Shown piece after piece: positions 6,855 through 13,807 of a stretch of DNA of 27,199 nt. A model generated the notes under the pieces. That model was not told the origin of the DNA, searched no databases, and worked only from the letters and a program-made list of their open reading frames with translations. Positions within the stretch are counted from its first letter, which is position 1. Each line of letters starts with the position of its first letter. Location of the stretch: positions 1 through 27,199 of the forward strand of contig NZ_QRVI01000028.1 of the NCBI RefSeq assembly GCF_003458715.1, read 5' to 3'. The DNA is from Eubacterium sp. AF22-8LB (GTDB lineage: Bacteria; Bacillota_I; Bacilli_A; Erysipelotrichales; Erysipelotrichaceae). Position numbers and translations under genes: made by a program.

Positions 6855-8731
6855 TATAAACAATAAAGATTGAATAGATTTAGACATGTACCTGCCAAAA
6901 CCAATAAACACAATAATGTTAATATCAATCTATATTTATCTTCTCCGATATTTAAATGAATATGGAATGAAGATAAGAAAATATAGAATAATGGTAATAC
7001 TGGTTTATAGTATCGACCTTGTACACCATTAATCATTTCAACTCCAGGTACTGTATATGCCATATATAAAGATGTCCATACCAAGGCCACACTTAGGCCT
7101 ATCAAAACAATGAACCAAATACGATCTTTAACGACCAATTCGTTATAGTTCGTTTTATCATATGCTTTAGGTGATACTAAAATCACGAACGCAGCCATAG
7201 CCGGAATCAAGTATTCAAATCGAGCTGTTTGTAAATGTGCCATCAAACGATATTGAGCTTCTCCAAAAACAAAAGACGGGAAGGTCTTTAAAATATGTTC
7301 AAGTAACACACCCGTATATGTAATTGGATGTGTAAGAATCGATTTTAATTGGGCAACAGAATCAACAGCACCACCACGAGTATCATTTTGTGCTTTACCT
7401 AATAAAGCTGGAAGCACAAAGGTTGACATCAATAACGTAAATGCCAAACCACTCGCAATCTTAACACAATATGCCTTTTTCTTTGATTTAAATCGCTTAT
7501 TTGGAATCATAATTGGCAATAAAATCAATGGAGCATAGACAGCTTTAGGTAAACATCCAAAGGTCATAATCAATATCGCAAGTAATAAAAACTTTTCATT
7601 GACTACCTCTTTTTTAGATAAGTATTCCCTTAAAATTAAGGCAATCCCTAACGCAATACAACCATATACGACAACATCATAATTAAATGTAATCGCAATT
7701 AAAACAGAAGTAGGCATTGCTGAAATAAAGAATAAGATTTCTTTACCAATTGGCAAGATCTTAATCGCAAAGTAAAGCAGAACAACATAGGATAACAAGC
7801 TAAATAATCGTCCACAGAAAACAACACCTGTAAAGGATAAGCCACAAAGTTTAGCCAATTTAATTCCTAAAGCCTGGAATACATATCCTGGCGTATAAAC
7901 ACTACTTGTCCAGCCTTTTACTTCGTTTTTCTTCTTACCATTATCATAAGCATCATTTAGAATTGTACCAATCTCTTCATTTTCATCCCCTGAACTAGGC
8001 TGTGCAAGTGGATAATTATAAAGGGTATTTGTAGAGAAGAAACCGTTGATTTCATCAGCTACTTTTTCTTGACTAGGTAATATAGCCAATTTATAAGCTC
8101 TGTTAAAATGTGTTTCTTCATCCCAACCAATTTTAATATTCGGAACACAAAGAAGCATGCAGATACCCATCAACAAGGCTACAAGCACAAAGGCATTTTC
8201 AAGATGACTTAAAAAATAGTTTCTAAACAACAACAACATTTCCAAAACAAATACAATAGAGAACGTAATAAACATACGCGAAAATTTCATTTCAAAACGA
8301 TTTAAAATCTTCCCTTTTTTAATTTGAATATTGCTACTATCAACATTAGGTACTTCTACTTTTATATATTGTACTCTCTCATTCACGTTAATAATGTTTT
8401 TATTTAATAAAACGGAGTTTGAATCCGTAATTGATTTTTCTTCAACATTGCCAAAACCATTCACATATCCAATCGTAATGTTTGAATTCAACAAATCATT
8501 ATATTTATAATCAAACTCAAATTTACTAACATACTTATTTCCAACATCAAACTTAATCGTTGTCTTTACAACTTCATCTTGATTCTCATTTTCTTCTAAT
8601 GTAGGTTGTAATTCAATAATTCCCTTTTCAGACTTATTTAAAAAGATTATATCTCTATTTGAGAATAATTCGACACCTAAAACAGAAATAAGAACAAGTG
8701 CAATACAAATTAATATCTTTTTGTATCTCAT
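6854..8731 (-). CDS. DUF2142 multi-pass membrane protein, possible GT-C glycosyltransferase
   Basis: The 625-residue protein starts with one membrane helix (about 3-22). An extracytoplasmic region follows (to about 145), then some ten or more helices. The segment PNIKIGWDEETHFNRAY (about 197-213) is the DE-containing motif of the DUF2142 family, and NGVQGRYYKPVLPLFY lies near the C-terminus. DUF2142 proteins resemble GT-C enzymes, which use lipid-phosphate sugars outside the membrane, with an acidic motif in the first loop. It may transfer the sugar charged by the GacI-like enzyme, as GacL does in streptococci. I chose ATG 8731, one base after the rfbD stop. No clear ribosome binding site is seen, which suggests coupling to rfbD. 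A TTG at 8743 is the alternative. The family is sure, the function less so. Confidence 0.8.
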   Translation of the reverse strand: MRYKKILICIALVLISVLGVELFSNRDIIFLNKSEKGIIELQPTLEENENQDEVVKTTIKFDVGNKYVSKFEFDYKYNDLLNSNITIGYVNGFGNVEEKSITDSNSVLLNKNIINVNERVQYIKVEVPNVDSSNIQIKKGKILNRFEMKFSRMFITFSIVFVLEMLLLFRNYFLSHLENAFVLVALLMGICMLLCVPNIKIGWDEETHFNRAYKLAILPSQEKVADEINGFFSTNTLYNYPLAQPSSGDENEEIGTILNDAYDNGKKKNEVKGWTSSVYTPGYVFQALGIKLAKLCGLSFTGVVFCGRLFSLLSYVVLLYFAIKILPIGKEILFFISAMPTSVLIAITFNYDVVVYGCIALGIALILREYLSKKEVVNEKFLLLAILIMTFGCLPKAVYAPLILLPIMIPNKRFKSKKKAYCVKIASGLAFTLLMSTFVLPALLGKAQNDTRGGAVDSVAQLKSILTHPITYTGVLLEHILKTFPSFVFGEAQYRLMAHLQTARFEYLIPAMAAFVILVSPKAYDKTNYNELVVKDRIWFIVLIGLSVALVWTSLYMAYTVPGVEMINGVQGRYYKPVLPLFYIFLSSFHIHLNIGEDKYRLILTLLCLLVLAGTCLNLFNLYCL

Positions 8732-8732
8732 A

Positions 8733-9647
8733 CTAGAATTCAATTTCTTTCAAATAACGAGCCAACGCATCCTGCCAAGTAGGAAGTGGTTCAAATCCAT
8801 TCTCAACTAACTTTGACTTATCCAATCGAGAATTAAAAGGACGAGCTGCTTTAGATAAACCATACTCTTCTGTTGTGACTGGAAGTACAGTATTTGTATA
8901 ACCTGCCTGCTTAAAGATTTCACACGCAAAATCATACCAGCTGATATAGCCACCCTCATTTGTCGCATGATAATAACCATATTTATCCGTTTCAATCATA
9001 TCCACTAATAAACGAGCTAAATCATAAGTATAGGTTGGTGTACCAATTTGATCATTCACGACTTTTAATGTATCAAATTTCTTTCCTACATTCAACATTG
9101 TCTTAATAAAGTTATTTCCATTCTTACCAAATACCCATGCGATACGAACAATAAAATATTTACTTAAAGTACTTGAAACAGCCAATTCTCCACCTAATTT
9201 AGTCTGTCCATATACATTTAAAGGCTTATAATCCTTACAATCCGGATCCCAAGGCTCATTTCCCTGGCCATCAAATACATAGTCCGTAGAAATATACACC
9301 ATCTTTGCATCCACTTCTTTACAAGCATCCGCAATATTTTGTGTACCATCCACATTGATAGCTTTTACCTTTGCCTGCTTATCTTCATCCTCAGCCAAGT
9401 CTACAGCTGTCCAAGCTGCACAATGCACAACTACATCGGGCTTTACAGATTGAATTGTATTCATTACGGCTTCTTTGTCTGTAATATCCAAAGATACATA
9501 TTCAGCCGTAGTAACATAAGAACCATCCTGAATTCCACGATAGCTTTCAGCCAAGTCTGTTCCTACACCTGTATAGCCTCTTTTAGCCAATTCATTCATC
9601 ACATCATGACCCAATTGACCTGCAACACCTGTCACAAAAACCTTCAT
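8733..9647 (-). CDS. rfbD: dTDP-4-dehydrorhamnose reductase
   Basis: This 304-residue short-chain dehydrogenase has the N-terminal NADPH site VTGVAGQLGHDV (residues 6-17), the catalytic YISTDYVFDG segment (about 127) and the YGQTKLGGE Tyr/Lys pair (about 147-155). It makes dTDP-L-rhamnose from dTDP-4-dehydro-L-rhamnose, the last step of the pathway, in the cytoplasm. AGGAGG lies seven bases before the ATG. It follows rfbB and is the last of four rhamnose genes in the order A, C, B, D. Length is normal. Confidence 0.96.
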   Translation of the reverse strand: MKVFVTGVAGQLGHDVMNELAKRGYTGVGTDLAESYRGIQDGSYVTTAEYVSLDITDKEAVMNTIQSVKPDVVVHCAAWTAVDLAEDEDKQAKVKAINVDGTQNIADACKEVDAKMVYISTDYVFDGQGNEPWDPDCKDYKPLNVYGQTKLGGELAVSSTLSKYFIVRIAWVFGKNGNNFIKTMLNVGKKFDTLKVVNDQIGTPTYTYDLARLLVDMIETDKYGYYHATNEGGYISWYDFACEIFKQAGYTNTVLPVTTEEYGLSKAARPFNSRLDKSKLVENGFEPLPTWQDALARYLKEIEF

Positions 9648-9671
9648 TTTGTTTCCTCCTATTTAAGCAAG

Positions 9672-9699
9672 AAAAGCTAAAGATTATTCCTTAGCTCTT
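9672..9699 (-). terminator. Weak hairpin between rfbB and rfbD
   Basis: Plus arms 9672-9682 and 9689-9699 pair over 11 bp with two G-U pairs on the minus strand, and the rfbB stop sits at the loop. The T run after it is short and broken, so it may only slow RNA polymerase or protect the upstream message. Confidence 0.28.
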
Positions 9700-10718
9700 C
9701 CTTTTTCTACATACATCTTTTCAAAATAGTTCTGGTATTCACCACTAATGATGTTTTCCCACCATTCTTTATTATCTAAATACCATTGAATTGTCATTGG
9801 AATACCTGTATCAAATGTATATTTTGGTTTCCATCCAAGCTCTGTTTCCAACTTAGTAGGATCAATCGCATAACGCATATCGTGACCTTTACGATCTGTT
9901 ACATACGTAATTAAGCTTTCTGGTTTGTTTAATGCATGAAGTACAGTCTTTACAACTTCTAAGTTTGTTCTTTCATTGTGACCACCCACATTATAAACTT
10001 CACCAACACGTCCCTTACGAACAATTAAATCGATTGCGACACAGTGATCATAAACATGTAACCAGTCACGTACATTTTCACCTGTTCCATAAACTGGAAT
10101 TGTTTCATCATTTAAAGCACGAGAAATAATTAATGGAATTAATTTTTCTGGGAAATGATAGGGACCATAGTTATTTGAACAACGACTAATTGTTACTGGC
10201 AAACCATACGTTCTATGATATGCCAATACAAATAAATCAGCACTTGCCTTTGCACTTGAATAAGGACTTGAAGTGTGTAAAGGTGTGTTTTCAGTAAAGA
10301 ACAAGTCAGGACGATCCAATGGTAAATCACCATATACTTCATCTGTTGATACCTGGTGATATCTTTGAATACCATATTTAACACAAGCATCCAATAATGT
10401 AGTTGTCCCCATAACATTTGTCTTAACGAAGATTTCTGGATCTTCAATACTACGATCCACATGGCTTTCTGCCGCAAAGTTAACTACGACATCAAATTTT
10501 TCCTTTTCAAACAAATCCATGATGAATTCACGATCTGCAATATCACCCTTGATAAACTTGTAGTTCGGTTTATCCTCTACAGGCTTACAAGTCTCTAAGT
10601 TACCTGCATATGTTAATTTATCTAAGTTTACAATCATATCCTCAGGATATTTGTTTACCATATAGTGCACGAAGTTTCCACCAATGAAACCAGCACCACC
10701 TGTTACTAAAATTTTCAT
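9684..10718 (-). CDS. rfbB: dTDP-glucose 4,6-dehydratase
   Basis: The 344-residue protein begins MKILVTGGAGFIGGNF, the Rossmann NAD site of extended SDR enzymes. It has FAAESHVDRSI near residue 80, the STDEVYGD catalytic Thr-Asp-Glu segment near 125 and the YSSAKA Tyr-x3-Lys pair near 160. It converts dTDP-glucose to dTDP-4-dehydro-6-deoxyglucose, step two of dTDP-rhamnose synthesis. I chose the ATG at 10718, nine bases after AAAGGAG. A TTG at 10742 would overlap rfbC and place the ribosome binding site inside the gene. Length then fits the family well. Confidence 0.96.
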   Translation of the reverse strand: MKILVTGGAGFIGGNFVHYMVNKYPEDMIVNLDKLTYAGNLETCKPVEDKPNYKFIKGDIADREFIMDLFEKEKFDVVVNFAAESHVDRSIEDPEIFVKTNVMGTTTLLDACVKYGIQRYHQVSTDEVYGDLPLDRPDLFFTENTPLHTSSPYSSAKASADLFVLAYHRTYGLPVTISRCSNNYGPYHFPEKLIPLIISRALNDETIPVYGTGENVRDWLHVYDHCVAIDLIVRKGRVGEVYNVGGHNERTNLEVVKTVLHALNKPESLITYVTDRKGHDMRYAIDPTKLETELGWKPKYTFDTGIPMTIQWYLDNKEWWENIISGEYQNYFEKMYVEKGRAKE

Positions 10719-10722
10719 TTTA

Positions 10723-11295
10723 TTATTCTCCTTTATATTCAAATTGATTGTTTGACTTTTCTAAAGTCGGACCAACCATATCCTTCTCGCTTAATACTGG
10801 CTCAATACCATTCAATAATGAACCCCAATCTACATTACAAGTAGGATCATCATAACGCATTCCACCCTCAGATTCTTTATTGTAGACATTATCTACTTTA
10901 TATCTAAATTCCACATTATCTGTTAATGTTAAGAATCCATGCGCAAAACCCTGAGGAATAAAGAACTGTCTATGATTCTCTTCACTCAATTCAACACTTA
11001 CCCATTGACCAAATGTAGGACTACCCTTACGAATATCTACCGCCACATCAATAACCGTTCCCTTTGTACAAGAAACCAATTTACTTTGTGCATAAGGCGG
11101 ATTCTGCCAGTGCAAACCACGAAGCGTACCCTTCTGTGCACTAAAAGACATATTGTCCTGTACAAAATCTACCGTGATACCCATCTTTTCATATTTAGGC
11201 TTAGAATAAGTCTCCGTAAAATATCCTCTGTGATCACCAAATACATCCGTATCAATAATCAATACACCAGGAATTTTTGTTTTCGTTACCTTCAT
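10723..11295 (-). CDS. rfbC: dTDP-4-dehydrorhamnose 3,5-epimerase
   Basis: This 190-residue cupin enzyme carries FGDHRGYFTETY near residue 20, QDNMSFSAQKGTLRGLHWQ near 47 with the catalytic His, and FFIPQGFAHGF near 115, the standard RmlC motifs. It performs the 3,5-epimerization, the third step to dTDP-L-rhamnose. The ATG at 11295 has GGAGGT six bases upstream. The GTG one codon earlier would be only three bases from it. The gene follows rfbA within 15 bases. Confidence 0.96.
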   Translation of the reverse strand: MKVTKTKIPGVLIIDTDVFGDHRGYFTETYSKPKYEKMGITVDFVQDNMSFSAQKGTLRGLHWQNPPYAQSKLVSCTKGTVIDVAVDIRKGSPTFGQWVSVELSEENHRQFFIPQGFAHGFLTLTDNVEFRYKVDNVYNKESEGGMRYDDPTCNVDWGSLLNGIEPVLSEKDMVGPTLEKSNNQFEYKGE

Positions 11296-11309
11296 CACAA
11301 TACCTCCAA

Positions 11310-12188
11310 TTATTTAATATATTTACGATCCATGATCTTCTTTAAATAAGCACCATACTGATTCTTCTTATAAATTTCATATGTAGAAGCCAATTCTTCA
11401 TCACCAATCCAACCATTGTTGTAAGCAATTTCTTCTAAACACGCAATCTTACGATGCTGGTGCTCCTCAATTGTCTTCACAAAGTTAGTCGCATCCACTA
11501 AAGATTCATGTGTACCCGTATCTAACCAAGTAAATCCATCACCCAATAATGTAACGTTCAATTCACCATTCTCTAAATAAATACGGTTCAAATCTGTGAT
11601 TTCCAATTCACCACGCGCACTTGGCTTTAAATTCTTCGCATATTCAACGACCTTATTATCATAGAAATATAAACCAGTAACCGCATAATTTGATTTAGGA
11701 TGTTCAGGCTTCTCCTCTAAACTAATAGCTTTTCCTTCAGAATCAAATTCAACAACACCAAATCTTTCAGGATCCTCTACATAATAACCAAATACAGTTG
11801 CCCCTACTTCATTTTCAGCAGCCGCACGCAAACGCTTAGTCAAACCATGACCATGGAAAATATTATCGCCCAAGATCATTGCACAACTATCATTTCCAAT
11901 AAACTCCTCACCCAAGATAAATGCTTGAGCAAGTCCATCCGGACTAGGTTGAACCTTATAAGAAAGCTCAATCCCAAATTGATGTCCATCCCCTAACAAC
12001 TCTTGAAAACGAGGTGTATCATCTGGAGTTGAAATAATTAAAATCTCACGAATCCCAGCCTGCATTAAAATAGACATAGGATAATAAATCATAGGCTTGT
12101 CATAAATGGGAAGCAATTGCTTACTTGTAACCTTAGTCAAAGGATACAAACGCGTACCACTACCACCAGCTAAAATAATACCTTTCAT
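11310..12188 (-). CDS. rfbA: Glucose-1-phosphate thymidylyltransferase
   Basis: The 292-residue protein starts MKGIILAGGSGTRLYPLT with the nucleotidyltransferase signature (GGSGTR). It continues with KQLLPIYDKPMIYYP and has LGDNIFHGHG near residue 105 and LEEKPEHPKS near 157, as in RmlA. It joins dTTP and glucose-1-phosphate to dTDP-glucose, opening the rhamnose pathway. The ATG at 12188 has GGAGGA seven bases upstream. An ATG at 12203 would include that site. It is the first gene after the MerR-type promoter at 12217-12247, so supply of dTDP-rhamnose appears to be the regulated step. Confidence 0.96.
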   Translation of the reverse strand: MKGIILAGGSGTRLYPLTKVTSKQLLPIYDKPMIYYPMSILMQAGIREILIISTPDDTPRFQELLGDGHQFGIELSYKVQPSPDGLAQAFILGEEFIGNDSCAMILGDNIFHGHGLTKRLRAAAENEVGATVFGYYVEDPERFGVVEFDSEGKAISLEEKPEHPKSNYAVTGLYFYDNKVVEYAKNLKPSARGELEITDLNRIYLENGELNVTLLGDGFTWLDTGTHESLVDATNFVKTIEEHQHRKIACLEEIAYNNGWIGDEELASTYEIYKKNQYGAYLKKIMDRKYIK

Positions 12189-12216
12189 AATAAGTTCCTC
12201 CATATATTACATATAA

Positions 12217-12247
12217 ACAATAAACCCTTACGTTACGTAAGGGTCAA
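12217..12247 (-). promoter_or_regulatory. MerR-type promoter and operator in front of rfbA
   Basis: On the minus strand a good -35 box, TTGACC (12242-12247), is followed by a 19-base spacer and TATTGT (12217-12222) as -10. The spacer region holds a perfect inverted repeat: arms of ten bases, ACCCTTACGT and ACGTAAGGGT (12224-12233 and 12235-12244), around one central base. A spacer of 19 bases with a dyad inside it is the mark of MerR-activated promoters, and the TTGACC...TTACG...CGTAA...GG pattern is like operators of the TipA/Mta branch. Transcription would start about 22 bases before the rfbA ATG. A 17-base spacing to TTTATT is the other reading. The regulator encoded at 12660-13805 is the obvious candidate ligand. 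Confidence 0.72.
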
Positions 12248-12253
12248 GGGTAA

Positions 12254-12282
12254 TTGTAGAAAATTTTATTTTAAGTTAGAAT
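12254..12282 (+). promoter_or_regulatory. Candidate promoter of the decayed plus-strand gene
   Basis: TTGTAG and TAGAAT are separated by 17 bases, and GAGG follows at 12291-12294 ahead of the remnant reading frame. It stands back to back with the MerR-type promoter, as expected for a divergent gene pair. It may still drive RNA antisense to the regulator gene. Confidence 0.4.
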
Positions 12283-12302
12283 GTATTTACGAGGTATACA
12301 AC

Positions 12303-12663
12303 ACGAAAACTGTCCTAATCACAAATCTATATTTACAAAAATACACTGGATTTGAGATCCACGGTATAGACATCTCAAATGAATTTAAAAAACACGGTTA
12401 TGAAGTCACAATTGTCGTCTTTTCGAAGAGCTATCCATTTGACTATTTTCTAACAAACGATTCAAACTGTATCATTCCTTCAAGTGTTGAACATTACATA
12501 GAAATCAAATACATAGTCTACAATCTTACTTATGAAGATATAGAACATATCACAAGTGAAAAAAAAAAAAGAAATCCAAGAACTCGAATCAAAATATGAT
12601 CAACTATATAATAAAACTCATCCTGTCCACAATCTAAATAAACGGATCAAGGCACGCCGTTAA
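12303..12663 (+). pseudogene. Decayed glycosyltransferase-like gene remnant, opposite strand
   Basis: The 456 bases between rfbA and the regulator gene hold a plus-strand reading frame that looks coding. After GAGG (12291-12294), an ACG stands where ATG would be expected. The frame then reads TKTVLITNLYLQKYTGFEIH, then EFKKHGYEVTIVVFSKSYPF, which resembles the N-terminal Rossmann segment of GT4 glycosyltransferases. The frame breaks at a run of 12 A (12559-12570). Removing one A restores EIQELESKYDQLYNKTHPVH and an end at KRIKARR. Without the change it stops at 12597-12599. With about 120 codons it is far too short for a GT4 enzyme (350-400), so an internal deletion is inferred as well as the lost start codon and the frameshift. 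Confidence 0.6.
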
Positions 12664-12674
12664 TGACGTGCCTT
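12649..12674. repeat. Hairpin over the overlapping stop codons of convergent genes
   Basis: Arms AAGGCACG (12649-12656) and CGTGCCTT (12667-12674) form a perfect 8-bp stem around a 10-base loop. The stop codons of the plus-strand remnant (12661-12663) and the regulator gene (12660-12662) overlap inside the loop. There is no strong T run on either side, so it is a poor intrinsic terminator. It may stabilize 3' ends. Confidence 0.45.
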
Positions 12675-13805
12675 AAATAGTCCAGCCTGTTTTGTGACTA
12701 TAATTTTATTGTTCTCTTTTAAAATCGCTTCAATATATTCTTTAAACTCAGCTAGTCTAGGACCCAATATCTCATTCTGATTGCCATGACAAGACATAAT
12801 ATAATCAATCAACGGCTTTGATTCTGTGATCTCTAAAGAATCATGATAATCCATTCTTTCAATATTGTTAAAGTATGGTTTTAATATAGCTTCCCCATTA
12901 TCTAAACCAAAAATATCATACAAGCTATGATTTGAAAGATTAATACGAGAATCAAAGTTCTGTACGAGCTCGGTAATTTCCTTCATATGCTCTTTTCCAT
13001 ATGTACTGCAATAAAAGATACCGTTTGGCTTTAACACTCTATCTATTTCCTTTAATCCCTGATTTAAATCATTCAAATAAAACAATACATGATTGGCAAT
13101 AATCGTATCAAAATATGCATTCTTAAAAGGAATCTTTTCCGCATTGACCACAATACAGTTAAAATCCGAACCCAATTTCGTACGCACCTCATCCACCATA
13201 CCGTCACTAATATCCGATAAGAAGATTTCACGATTCCTTAAATCAATCTTATTTTCCTGCCACAACTTCCCATTACCACAGCCAAGTTCCAACAAACGAT
13301 TCACCTTAGAAAAATCAATCTTCTCAAACAACCAGTTAAACCAACCCTGCTTATTTGTAGAATATTTTTCATGAAGACAAATTCGATCATTTAAGTTCTT
13401 CGCATTCTTATACTGCTCAATAATATTCGTCTCTTCATTCGACAATTGCACTAAAGAAAGAATCATATTCCAAGATAAATCGGGAGCCTGACTCGCTCTT
13501 TTTAAAGCATCCTTTAAAGATTGTAAATGGCTCATCTTATCTTCAATCAAATCAATCTGCAAGTCAAAGCTTTCCTTTAAATCCGTATTGTCCATAACCA
13601 TCGGAAAGATTTCTTCAATACTAAACCCCAAATGCTTCAACGATAAAATCTTTTGAAGCTTCAACAAATCCAAATCACTATATTGTCGATACCCATTCTC
13701 CATAACAAAAGAGGGTTTTAATAACCCTATTTTGTCATAATATCGAATCGTTCTTTCACTCACATTCGCTAATTTTGCGAACTGTCCTGTCTTATAGTAG
13801 TTCAT
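12660..13805 (-). CDS. MerR-family regulator fused to a SAM-dependent methyltransferase
   Basis: Residues 2-72 are a MerR winged helix-turn-helix (YKTGQFAKLANVSERTIRYY, then GLLKPS, GYRQYSDLDL and LKHLGFSIEEI), closest in feel to the TipA/Mta branch. Residues 80-105 should be the dimerization helix. From about 165 comes a class I methyltransferase domain with LLELGCGNGK (171-180), SDISDGM (197-203), VNAEKIPF and LNQGLKEIDRVLKPNG, the Methyltransf_11 pattern. The fusion of a DNA-binding and a methyltransferase domain is known in Bacillota, but its ligand or substrate is not. The ATG lies two bases after the stop of the large glycosyltransferase gene with no clear ribosome binding site, so it is probably translated by coupling as the last gene of the upper operon. 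It may act on the operator at 12217-12247. Confidence 0.88.
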   Translation of the reverse strand: MNYYKTGQFAKLANVSERTIRYYDKIGLLKPSFVMENGYRQYSDLDLLKLQKILSLKHLGFSIEEIFPMVMDNTDLKESFDLQIDLIEDKMSHLQSLKDALKRASQAPDLSWNMILSLVQLSNEETNIIEQYKNAKNLNDRICLHEKYSTNKQGWFNWLFEKIDFSKVNRLLELGCGNGKLWQENKIDLRNREIFLSDISDGMVDEVRTKLGSDFNCIVVNAEKIPFKNAYFDTIIANHVLFYLNDLNQGLKEIDRVLKPNGIFYCSTYGKEHMKEITELVQNFDSRINLSNHSLYDIFGLDNGEAILKPYFNNIERMDYHDSLEITESKPLIDYIMSCHGNQNEILGPRLAEFKEYIEAILKENNKIIVTKQAGLFKARH

Positions 13806-13807
13806 AA

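Noticed and set aside
6854..8731. Wzy polymerase or O-antigen ligase
   Set aside because: The WDEETHF motif and N-terminal extracytoplasmic domain fit DUF2142, and export by Wzm/Wzt needs no Wzy.
12561..12570. Run of 12 A as a programmed frameshift site
   Set aside because: The gene around it also lacks a start codon and is too short, so decay explains the slip better than recoding.
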